Assembly: GCA_946480525.1 (NCBI GenBank)
Contig: CAMLLA010000300.1
Span: 1 to 5,084 of the forward strand
DNA from: an uncultured Asticcacaulis sp.
GTDB taxonomy: Bacteria; Pseudomonadota; Alphaproteobacteria; Caulobacterales; Caulobacteraceae
Length of the DNA stretch: 5,084 nt
Direction of reading: 5' to 3'
Position numbers and translations under genes: made by a program. Below are positions 1-5,084 of this stretch, piece after piece. The notes beneath the pieces are model-generated. The model was not told the DNA's origin. It ran no database searches and saw only the letters and a list, made by a program, of their open reading frames with translations. Every line of letters starts with the position of its first letter. Positions within the stretch are counted from its first letter, which is position 1.

Positions 1-3
1 ATT

Positions 4-46
4 CTCCGTCCCCTGTGTTAGCCTTTTGGTGAAACAGGGGATGGGG
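4..46 (+). promoter_or_regulatory. Potential long hairpin enclosing the ribosome binding site of the exported-protein gene
   Basis: Bases 4-16 can pair with 34-46: eight Watson-Crick pairs in a row (9-16 with 34-41, core CCCCTGT/ACAGGGG), followed by five more of which two are G-U (5 with 45, 8 with 42). The loop is 17 nt (17-33). The 3' arm contains the AGGGG Shine-Dalgarno (36-40) and ends directly before the ATG at 47, so in mRNA the structure would hide the ribosome binding site. There is no run of T after it, so it does not look like an intrinsic terminator. Whether this DNA lies in the mRNA leader is unknown because the promoter is outside the window. Confidence 0.45.
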
Positions 47-1336
47 ATGAAATACGCTATTCGAGGCATTGGCGCCGTGCTGGCGCTGACAGTCATCTAT
101 TTAACGACAGCGTTTTTCGTCCCCGCCGCGCGTTTCGGTCCGGTATGCGCGCCGGCCTATGCCCTTGCCATTCACCTGGGACTGGTGGACCTAAAGACCG
201 CCGACTGGGGCTATCTCAAGCTGCGTTCCGGGCATTACGGAACCAACGCCCTGCGCTGGGTCGAGCGCAATAGTGCGCCGGACATCGCCCAGGTTTCTGC
301 CGCCGTTCAGGGGCAATGGTTCGAGGCGGGTCACGATCTGGGAGATAGGTTTCCCACTCAAGCCGAAGAAACCCACTTTACTGACTTATATTTGCCAGGT
401 GACGCCAGAGCAGTTTCTCAGGCCTTGGGACCAGGGCAATCCATCCCGGCAAGTTTTTGGCGAGACCAGCGCTTCCGCGCCTGCGAGGACATCACCTCCG
501 CAAAAAAATGTCTGTTCCGTATGGAAGACATGACGGGTGACAACGTACCCGAAATCATTGTCGAAAAACGGTACGAGGGAACCGACGGAGGGCTTTTTGC
601 AAATCCCGTACGCCAGGTTTCCTGGACAGTTTATGGCGAGAAGCTTGGCGAATGGCGCCAACTGACCGGATACTATCCTTGCGATGTGGACAAAGCGTCC
701 ACAGACGGCAAGATGATCGCCTCCAGTCAGAAACACCATATGCTCTGGATTGATGATCACGCAGTGAATTTCTTCCGGGGGGATTGCTATACCTCTGCTC
801 TCACAACCATGTTCCCGGCGCGAGAACATACTGCAGCAGCAAAAAACATAAAGGTCATTGAAGCTTATCCACTTTTGACTTCTTCCAGACCGCTTCCCGC
901 GTCGCTAAAGCATGCGCTGGCGCCCCATAAAATCATATTGCCGCAGGATGGCTGGCCACTGACGCGCCTCGCTGCGGAAGACAAGGATTACCACCCCTCG
1001 GTGATCAGCCTGCCGCCGTGCTTTATAGCGGCGGGCAATTGCGTATTGCTGGTAACCGATCTCAATCATGACGGCCGTGACGAGGTCATCGTTTTTGATG
1101 CCAAGGTCCACAAGGTCCGGCGCGCACCCTATCGTATTGTAAGTTTACTGATGGAGACGCCAGCAGGCTGGACGGTCATCGACAATCACGCAGTCTGCGT
1201 CACATCTTCATTTGAAAAAATGAAAATTGAACTCAAGCCGGCAAAGTGGCGAGCCATTGAATTTGCCGGAAGAACCATAATGCCTGAAGAAGAGACAGAT
1301 ACCTGCAAGGATGCCTATCTGGATTTGATCGATTGA
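47..1336 (+). CDS. Membrane-anchored, cysteine-rich exported protein of unknown function with two FG-GAP/EF-loop-like motifs
   Basis: I do not recognise this 429-residue protein. Residues 8-25 form one hydrophobic segment after a short basic N-terminus (MKYAIR), which fits a signal anchor or an uncleaved signal peptide, so the rest is probably periplasmic. Two short acidic loops, DMTGDNVPE (161-169) and DLNHDGRDE (338-346), each run into a hydrophobic beta-like stretch (IIVEK, VIVFD); this resembles the calcium-binding loops of FG-GAP/VCBS-type repeats. Nine cysteines (34, 146, 155, 212, 247, 325, 332, 384, 420) suggest disulfides outside the cytoplasm. The ATG at 47 is chosen because AGGGG at 36-40 lies 6 nt upstream; TTG 26, GTG 29 and ATG 41 are in-frame alternatives that overlap or precede that site. 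Codon use is more mixed and A/T-tolerant than in clpA. The gene stands alone on the plus strand and converges on clpA. That it is a real gene is fairly sure; no function can be given. Confidence 0.8.
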   Translation: MKYAIRGIGAVLALTVIYLTTAFFVPAARFGPVCAPAYALAIHLGLVDLKTADWGYLKLRSGHYGTNALRWVERNSAPDIAQVSAAVQGQWFEAGHDLGDRFPTQAEETHFTDLYLPGDARAVSQALGPGQSIPASFWRDQRFRACEDITSAKKCLFRMEDMTGDNVPEIIVEKRYEGTDGGLFANPVRQVSWTVYGEKLGEWRQLTGYYPCDVDKASTDGKMIASSQKHHMLWIDDHAVNFFRGDCYTSALTTMFPAREHTAAAKNIKVIEAYPLLTSSRPLPASLKHALAPHKIILPQDGWPLTRLAAEDKDYHPSVISLPPCFIAAGNCVLLVTDLNHDGRDEVIVFDAKVHKVRRAPYRIVSLLMETPAGWTVIDNHAVCVTSSFEKMKIELKPAKWRAIEFAGRTIMPEEETDTCKDAYLDLID

Positions 1337-1384
1337 TTGTATGGAGGATACACAGTCGTATGGATCGACGACGCCAAACGAATA

Positions 1385-1412
1385 AAGCCCCCGGACTTGC
1401 GTCCGGGGGCTT
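1385..1412. terminator. Shared bidirectional stem-loop terminator between convergent genes
   Basis: A perfect 11-bp stem (1385-1395 with 1402-1412, AAGCCCCCGGA/TCCGGGGGCTT) encloses a 6-nt loop. Read on the minus strand, the stem ends in CTT followed by TATT, giving a short broken T-tract, so it ends the clpA transcript about 50 nt after the stop codon. Read on the plus strand it is followed by ATCATTTTC, a weaker tail, and lies about 50 nt after the stop of the exported-protein gene. The convergent layout makes a two-way terminator the natural reading. Confidence 0.85.
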
Positions 1413-1446
1413 ATCATTTTCAACAAACTCTGTAGCGATTCCGGTC

Positions 1447-1464
1447 CTAGGGGCTTGCCCCTAG
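1447..1464 (-). other. Small perfect hairpin containing the clpA stop codon
   Basis: CTAGGGG (1447-1453) and CCCCTAG (1458-1464) form a 7-bp stem around a 4-nt loop. The clpA stop codon TAG (1463-1461 on the minus strand) lies in the 5' arm of the mRNA hairpin. No T-tract follows, so it is not a terminator by itself; it may act as an mRNA 3'-end stabiliser or be incidental. The true terminator is about 35 nt further downstream. Confidence 0.4.
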
Positions 1465-3791
1465 TCGACCGCTTCGGCCTTGGAGCCGGCCTTGTCGGCG
1501 CCGCCCTTGGTCGAAGGCGTGATGTCGAAGGCGATCTTGCCGTCGACCAGCTTGACCAGGATATGGCCGCCCTTGACCAGCTTGCCGAAGAGGATTTCGT
1601 CGGCCAGAGGCTTCTTGATGTTTTCCTGGATGACGCGCGCCAGAGGACGGGCGCCATACAGTTCGTCGTAGCCGTTTTCCGCCAGCCACTTGCCGGCGTC
1701 CTCGGTCAGCTCGATCGAGATGTGACGGTCGGCCAGCTGCATTTCCAGCTGCAGGATGAACTTCTCGACGACCTTCGAGATCACGTCCGGCTTCAATTGC
1801 TTGAACGTCACGATGGCGTCCAGGCGGTTACGGAATTCCGGGGTGAACAGGCGCTTGATGGCGGCTTCGTCTTCGCCCGAGACCTTTTCACGGCCAAAGC
1901 CGATCGAGTTCTTCTGGTTGTCCGAAGCCCCGGCATTGGTCGTCAGGATGAGCACGACATTACGGAAGTCGACCTTCTTGCCCACCGCATCCGTCAACTG
2001 GCCATGGTCCATGACCTGCAGCAGGATGTTGTAGATGTCCTGGTGCGCCTTTTCGATTTCGTCGAGCAGGACAATCGCGTGCGGTTGCTGGTCGACGGCG
2101 TCGGTCAGCAACCCGCCCTGGTCGTGGCCGACATAGCCCGGAGGCGCGCCGATGAGGCGCGAAACCGTGTGGCGTTCCATGTATTCCGACATGTCGAAGC
2201 GCAGCAGGTCGATGCCGAGGGTCGACGCCAGTTGCTTGGCGACTTCCGTCTTGCCGACGCCGGTCGGACCGGAGAACAGGTAGCAGCCGATCGGCTTTTG
2301 CGGATCACGCAGGCCGGCCCGTGACAGCTTGATGGCGGTCGACAGTTGCTCGATGGCCTCGTCCTGACCGAAGACGACCTGTTGCAGGTCGGTCTTCAGG
2401 TCGCGCAGCGACTGAGTGTCGTCGCGCGAGACCGACTTGGACGGCACACGGGCGATCTTGGAGATGACGTATTCGATCTCCTTCGGCCCGATGACTTTTT
2501 TCCGCTTCGATTCCGGCAGGACCATCTGCAGCGCGCCGGCTTCGTCGATCACGTCGATCGCCTTGTCCGGCAGCTTGCGGTCGGTGATGTAGCGCGCCGC
2601 CAGTTCGACGGCCGTCTTGATGGCGGCGTCGGTGTACTTCAGATGGTGGAAGGTCTCATAGTAAGGCTTGAGACCCTTCAGGATCTTGATGGTGTCATCG
2701 AGCGTCGGCTCGTTGACGTCGATCTTCTGGAAGCGGCGGACCAGAGCGCGGTCCTTTTCGAAGTGCTGGCGGTACTCTTTATACGTCGTGGAGCCCATGC
2801 AGCGCAGCGTGCCCGCGGCCAGAGCTGGCTTCAACAGGTTCGAGGCATCCATGGCCCCCCCCGACGTGGCGCCGGCGCCGATGACCGTGTGGATTTCGTC
2901 GATGAACAGGACGGCATTGGGATGCGCTTCCAGTTCCTTGACGACCTGCTTGACGCGTTCTTCGAAGTCACCGCGATAGCGGGTGCCCGCCAGAAGCGTG
3001 CCCATGTCGAGCGAGTAAATGGTGGCGCCGGCCAGGACTTCCGGCACGTCGCCCTCGACGATCTTCTTGGCCAGACCTTCGGCGATGGCCGTCTTGCCGA
3101 CGCCCGGATCACCGACCAGCAGCGGGTTGTTCTTGGTGCGGCGGCACAGGATCTGGATGGCGCGCTCGACTTCGGCGGCCCGTCCGATCAGCGGGTCGAC
3201 CTTGCCGTGACGCGACTTTTCGTTCAGGTCCACGCAGTAGGCGGCCAGGGCGTCGGTCGAACCGGCCTTTCCGCTCTTTTCTTCGGCGGCTCCGGAAGAC
3301 GACGCGCTTTCCTCGGTCGCGCCCCGGACAGGACGCGGCTCGGAGGCGCCGGGCTTCTTGGCGATGCCGTGCGCGATGTAGTTCACCGCGTCGTAGCGCG
3401 TCATTTCCTGCTCCTGCAGGAAGAAGGCAGCGTGCGATTCGCGTTCGGAGAAAATGGCAACCAGGACATTGGCGCCGGTCACTTCGTCGCGGCCCGAAGA
3501 CTGGACGTGGATGACGGCGCGCTGGATGACGCGCTGGAATCCGGCGGTCGGCTTGGCCTCTTCCGAGGACGGCTCGACCAGCGATTTCAAATCGGTTTCG
3601 ATATAGGCATCAAGCGCGGTGCGCAGCTTGGACAGATCCACATTGCAGGCGCTCATGACGGCGGCGGCATCGACATCGTCGATCAGCGCCAGCAGGAGGT
3701 GCTCAAGAGTGGCGTACTCATGATGATGGGCATTGGCGTGACCCACTGCGCGATGCAGGGTCTCTTCTAATGCGCTGGAAAATGATGGCAT
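1461..3791 (-). CDS. clpA: ATP-dependent Clp protease ATP-binding subunit ClpA
   Basis: ClpA is the hexameric AAA+ unfoldase that pulls proteins into the ClpP peptidase chamber, in the cytoplasm; it takes N-degron substrates from ClpS. The 776 residues (E. coli ClpA has about 758) carry the full family order. The Clp N-domain that binds ClpS spans about 1-145. A charged, small-residue linker follows (146-180). D1 has Walker A GDPGVGKT (227-234), pore-loop RYRG (271-274), Walker B VLFIDE (294-299) and paired arginines R352-R353. D2 has Walker A GPTGVGKT (508-515), pore-loop GYVG (552-555), Walker B IVLLDE (573-578), sensor-1 TTN (617-619) and sensor-2 GARPLARVI (713-721). The IGF tripeptide that docks on ClpP is at 630-632. 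The lack of a long coiled-coil middle domain separates it from ClpB, and two AAA modules separate it from ClpX. The ATG at 3791 follows AGGAGG by 5 nt. No key residue is missing, so it should be active. clpP is not in this window. Confidence 0.98.
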   Translation of the reverse strand: MPSFSSALEETLHRAVGHANAHHHEYATLEHLLLALIDDVDAAAVMSACNVDLSKLRTALDAYIETDLKSLVEPSSEEAKPTAGFQRVIQRAVIHVQSSGRDEVTGANVLVAIFSERESHAAFFLQEQEMTRYDAVNYIAHGIAKKPGASEPRPVRGATEESASSSGAAEEKSGKAGSTDALAAYCVDLNEKSRHGKVDPLIGRAAEVERAIQILCRRTKNNPLLVGDPGVGKTAIAEGLAKKIVEGDVPEVLAGATIYSLDMGTLLAGTRYRGDFEERVKQVVKELEAHPNAVLFIDEIHTVIGAGATSGGAMDASNLLKPALAAGTLRCMGSTTYKEYRQHFEKDRALVRRFQKIDVNEPTLDDTIKILKGLKPYYETFHHLKYTDAAIKTAVELAARYITDRKLPDKAIDVIDEAGALQMVLPESKRKKVIGPKEIEYVISKIARVPSKSVSRDDTQSLRDLKTDLQQVVFGQDEAIEQLSTAIKLSRAGLRDPQKPIGCYLFSGPTGVGKTEVAKQLASTLGIDLLRFDMSEYMERHTVSRLIGAPPGYVGHDQGGLLTDAVDQQPHAIVLLDEIEKAHQDIYNILLQVMDHGQLTDAVGKKVDFRNVVLILTTNAGASDNQKNSIGFGREKVSGEDEAAIKRLFTPEFRNRLDAIVTFKQLKPDVISKVVEKFILQLEMQLADRHISIELTEDAGKWLAENGYDELYGARPLARVIQENIKKPLADEILFGKLVKGGHILVKLVDGKIAFDITPSTKGGADKAGSKAEAVD

Positions 3792-3796
3792 GACGA

Positions 3797-3802
3797 CCTC
3801 CT
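3797..3802 (-). promoter_or_regulatory. Strong Shine-Dalgarno of clpA
   Basis: AGGAGG on the minus strand, a full match to the anti-Shine-Dalgarno, lies 5 nt before the ATG at 3791. It fixes the clpA start. It continues an upstream GGTTTAGG (3807-3800), an exact inverse of the CCTAAACC in the proximal promoter. Confidence 0.9.
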
Positions 3803-3848
3803 AAACCTCAAGCCTACGGTACTCTATACGGCAAAAACTCTAACTTAC

Positions 3849-3875
3849 GGTTTAGGTCGGTTTTACCCTGTTCAA
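3849..3875 (-). promoter_or_regulatory. Candidate proximal clpA promoter, Caulobacter housekeeping type
   Basis: On the minus strand, TTGAACA (3875-3869) is followed after 12 nt by CCTAAACC (3856-3849). Against the Caulobacter pattern TTGACGS-N10-14-GCTANAWC this matches TTGA in the -35 and 6 of 8 bases in the -10, with correct spacing. Transcription would start near 3842, leaving a leader of about 50 nt. CTTGAA at 3876-3871 also resembles the -35 of alphaproteobacterial RpoH promoters, but the -10 fits that consensus less well. Found by eye. Confidence 0.5.
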
Positions 3876-3878
3876 GCT

Positions 3879-3893
3879 GAACCCGATCTGAAC
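3879..3893 (-). promoter_or_regulatory. Putative LexA operator (alphaproteobacterial SOS box) upstream of clpA
   Basis: The minus strand reads GTTC-AGATCGG-GTTC (3893-3879), an exact match to GTTC-N7-GTTC, the direct-repeat LexA site known for alphaproteobacteria such as Caulobacter, Rhizobium and Rhodobacter. It is part of a longer tandem repeat, CTGAACCCGA at 3877-3886 and again at 3888-3897 on the plus strand, so the half-sites are one helical turn (11 bp) apart. It ends 3 nt before the -35 of the proximal clpA promoter, a position where a repressor could block RNA polymerase. By eye it was the only such match in the window. The function is inferred from sequence alone. Confidence 0.5.
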
Positions 3894-3967
3894 CCGAACT
3901 TCACGATTGCCCTCATCATCCGCCCCATTTCCTCACCTAAGGATTAACAACCGCGCTCTGCGACGCA

Positions 3968-3995
3968 ATTATAGTTAACCCTTCCCACCCATCAG
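3968..3995 (-). promoter_or_regulatory. Candidate distal clpA promoter with a perfect TATAAT
   Basis: The minus strand has TATAAT at 3973-3968, extended to ACTATAAT (6 of 8 against GCTANAWC). Thirteen nt upstream is CTGATGG (3995-3989), 5 of 7 against TTGACGS, which includes the clpS stop codon. Transcription would start near 3960, giving a leader of about 170 nt that runs through the LexA-type site and the proximal promoter. The -35 is poor by the E. coli standard, so this is a candidate only. Confidence 0.4.
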
Positions 3996-4342
3996 TCCTT
4001 CTCCATCGTGCACTGGAGAGGATGCTGATGCCTGCGGGCCATATCCACCACCTGAGCCACCTTCGTTTCGGCGACCTCGTAGGTGTAGACACCGCAGACG
4101 CCCACGCCCGTCTGGTGGACGTGCAGCATCACCCGCGTCGCGTCCTCGCGCGACTTGTTGAAAAAGCGCTCAAGGACATAGACCACAAACTCCATCGGCG
4201 TGTAGTCGTCATTGAGGATAAGCACCCTGTACAGGGACGGCTTCTGCGGCTTGGGCTTGGCCTCGACCACAGCCAGCGGCGCGCCGGCAGGACGGGTTGT
4301 CCCGGCCCCCTTGTCAGCCGCCTCCGTGCCTTGCAGAATCAT
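3992..4342 (-). CDS. clpS: ATP-dependent Clp protease adaptor ClpS
   Basis: ClpS is a small cytoplasmic adaptor that binds bulky N-terminal residues (N-degrons) and hands such proteins to the N-domain of ClpA. From the ATG at 4342 the protein has 116 residues. A flexible tail (1-35) rich in Ala, Pro and Lys precedes the core [15 protein letters not shown] (38-52). The substrate pocket is visible as N44-D45-D46, the gatekeeper M50 and H76 (HVH, 74-76). The ClpA-contacting helix follows as VAETKVA (90-96), and the C-terminus [10 protein letters not shown] is typical. An in-frame ATG at 4393 would add 17 residues ([17 protein letters not shown]) and has the better Shine-Dalgarno (AAAAGG, 4 nt away), but those codons (AGG, CGA, CTA) are unlike the rest. 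Starts further upstream run into the phasin terminator and can be dismissed. The gene lies 200 bp before clpA on the same strand. Identity is certain; the exact start is not. Confidence 0.95.
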   Translation of the reverse strand: MILQGTEAADKGAGTTRPAGAPLAVVEAKPKPQKPSLYRVLILNDDYTPMEFVVYVLERFFNKSREDATRVMLHVHQTGVGVCGVYTYEVAETKVAQVVDMARRHQHPLQCTMEKD

Positions 4343-4417
4343 GTCTTCGTTCAGTTCTTCAGATAGCCAAGCGCGCAACAATCGAAACCTCATCTTACCT
4401 TTTCGGCCATCTGAACG

Positions 4418-4448
4418 ATCCGGCGTCCCGGATGATCCTATAGATAGG
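4418..4448 (-). promoter_or_regulatory. clpS upstream region with palindromes and a weak candidate -10
   Basis: About 230 bp separate the phasin terminator from clpS, and clpS must have its own promoter somewhere here. A perfect 6-bp hairpin, ATCCGG (4418-4423) with CCGGAT (4428-4433), sits 75 to 90 nt upstream of the ATG at 4342. Next to it is the imperfect palindrome CCTAT-AG-ATAGG (4437-4448), whose minus strand contains TATCTATAGG, an AT-rich -10-like string. The nearest -35 candidates, TTGTAC and TTGCAT, are poor. I see no convincing promoter, only the likely neighbourhood of one. Confidence 0.25.
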
Positions 4449-4570
4449 CCGCTGCATGCAAAGTACAAGATAGCCCAAACGGACGCACTGGAAATAGAAA
4501 ATCTCCCATCCGGACGATCACAGTTTTTTATGAGACGTGACAGAGCGGTGACGACTACAGGCCCAGCCAA

Positions 4571-4601
4571 TAAAAAACCCCGGGCTGTTTGCCCGGGGTT
4601 T
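4571..4601 (-). terminator. Strong intrinsic terminator of the phasin gene
   Basis: A perfect 11-bp stem, 4575-4585 with 4591-4601 (AAACCCCGGGC/GCCCGGGGTTT), encloses a 5-nt loop. On the minus strand it is followed by a T-rich run that reads TTTTTTATT together with the stem end. It lies about 24 nt after the phasin stop codon. A phasin message would end here, so clpS downstream should be transcribed separately. Confidence 0.93.
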
Positions 4602-4624
4602 CATGTTCAGGTGTCGAACCGGGA

Positions 4625-5062
4625 TTAGCGGTAGGACTGGAACTTCTCGACGGCGGCGGTGACGCGCGCGTTGATCGGCTTGAACGTGTCCTTGAACGAG
4701 GTCGACAGGGTCTCGGTCAGCTGGTTCATTTCAGCGACATAGGCTTCCATCGACGACTTGGCGTAGCGCGACTGCAGCTCGATGACTTCCTGGACGCTCT
4801 TGGCGCCTTGCAGGGTCTTGCCGGCAGTGACGGCTTCTTCCCAGTTCTTCTTCGCGAAGGCAACGGTCTGCGCGCCGATCGTTTCCGCGCCCTTGGTGGC
4901 GGCGGTCAGCGATTCGACGACGGCTTCGACATTGCCCTTCGACAAAGAGTTGACTTCGTTCAGAGCACCGAGGGTCTTCTCGATCGAATCCTTGAACGCC
5001 TGGTTGCCGGCCAGCGACATGCGCTCGACGGTATTCTTGATGGTGTCTTCGCCCGTTTCCAT
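4625..5062 (-). CDS. Phasin family protein
   Basis: Phasins are small amphipathic helical proteins that coat polyhydroxyalkanoate storage granules in the cytoplasm and control their number and size. The 145-residue product is almost wholly alpha-helical in composition, lacks cysteine and has no signal peptide. The stretch from W74 to Y108 (GKTLQGAKSVQEVIELQ, then YAKSSMEAYVAEMNQL) has the pattern common to alphaproteobacterial phasins, and the length is usual for the family. The ATG at 5062 has GGAG 7 nt upstream (5073-5070). It is followed by its own strong terminator, so it is probably a single-gene transcript, and its promoter lies beyond the window. No PHA synthase or depolymerase is seen here, so granule association is inferred from the family. 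Some phasin-like proteins in organisms without PHA have other roles. Confidence 0.88.
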   Translation of the reverse strand: METGEDTIKNTVERMSLAGNQAFKDSIEKTLGALNEVNSLSKGNVEAVVESLTAATKGAETIGAQTVAFAKKNWEEAVTAGKTLQGAKSVQEVIELQSRYAKSSMEAYVAEMNQLTETLSTSFKDTFKPINARVTAAVEKFQSYR

Positions 5063-5084
5063 AGCAGAACTCCGGTTTGGTTTT

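Noticed and set aside
386..829. Minus-strand open frame opposite the exported-protein gene (147 codons)
   Set aside because: No recognisable family or convincing ribosome binding site; the plus-strand frame has a membrane segment and ordered motifs and explains the region.
1341..1385. 14-residue plus-strand frame after the exported-protein gene
   Set aside because: No Shine-Dalgarno, it ends inside the terminator stem, and it is too short to judge.
1455..2324. Long plus-strand open frame opposite the end of clpA (289 codons)
   Set aside because: It mirrors the clpA codon pattern on the opposite strand; the product has no recognisable domain, and the minus-strand ClpA is unambiguous.
2346..3770. 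Long plus-strand open frame opposite clpA (474 codons)
   Set aside because: It is an antisense shadow of clpA caused by its G+C-rich third positions; the composition (many Asp, Val, Arg, Gln) is typical of such shadows.
3886..3942. Possible 18-codon minus-strand leader peptide in the clpS-clpA gap (MGRMMRAIVKFGFRSGSA)
   Set aside because: Its purine-rich upstream bases are too close to the ATG, and it runs through the LexA-type site; nothing beyond an open frame supports translation.
3968..3981. CtrA-type site near GTTAAC
   Set aside because: Only one TTAA half is present and the expected second TTAA after 7 nt is absent (TGCG instead).
4394..4570. Extended clpS beginning at 4570 (192 residues)
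   Set aside because: This start lies next to the phasin terminator stem and the extra codons do not resemble the ClpS family; the real start is at 4393 or, more likely, 4342.
4022..4628. Plus-strand frames opposite clpS and its upstream region
   Set aside because: They overlap the certain ClpS gene and run through the phasin terminator stem; their products have no recognisable features.

Overview
The window looks like chromosomal DNA of a G+C-rich alphaproteobacterium, most likely of the Caulobacterales. This rests on three things: ClpS and ClpA sequences of alphaproteobacterial type, a short alphaproteobacterial phasin, and promoter-like sites that fit the Caulobacter housekeeping pattern (TTGACGS-N10-14-GCTANAWC) better than the E. 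coli one. The assignment comes from motif memory, not a database search.

Layout, left to right. A plus-strand gene (47-1336) encodes a membrane-anchored, cysteine-rich exported protein of unknown function with two FG-GAP/EF-loop-like motifs; its ribosome binding site lies inside a long potential hairpin at the window edge. It converges on clpA, and the two share a strong stem-loop terminator at 1385-1412. Minus-strand clpA (1461-3791) is a complete 776-residue AAA+ unfoldase. A 200-bp non-coding leader (3792-3991) separates it from clpS and holds two candidate promoters, a strong Shine-Dalgarno sequence, and a perfect match to the alphaproteobacterial LexA operator GTTC-N7-GTTC. clpS (3992-4342, minus) encodes the N-degron adaptor of ClpA. 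Upstream of it lie about 230 bp with several small palindromes, then the terminator (4571-4601) of a minus-strand phasin gene (4625-5062), so clpS is separated from the phasin transcript.

How the genes work together: ClpS binds N-degron substrates and passes them to the ClpA hexamer, which unfolds them and threads them into ClpP (not in this window). The phasin is a granule-surface protein of polyhydroxyalkanoate storage and is a neighbour, not an obvious partner. No RNA genes, insertion sequences, CRISPR arrays or phage genes were seen.

The observation most worth checking is the LexA-type operator directly upstream of a good clpA promoter, which would place the unfoldase under DNA-damage control. 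I do not see an entirely new multi-gene system here.
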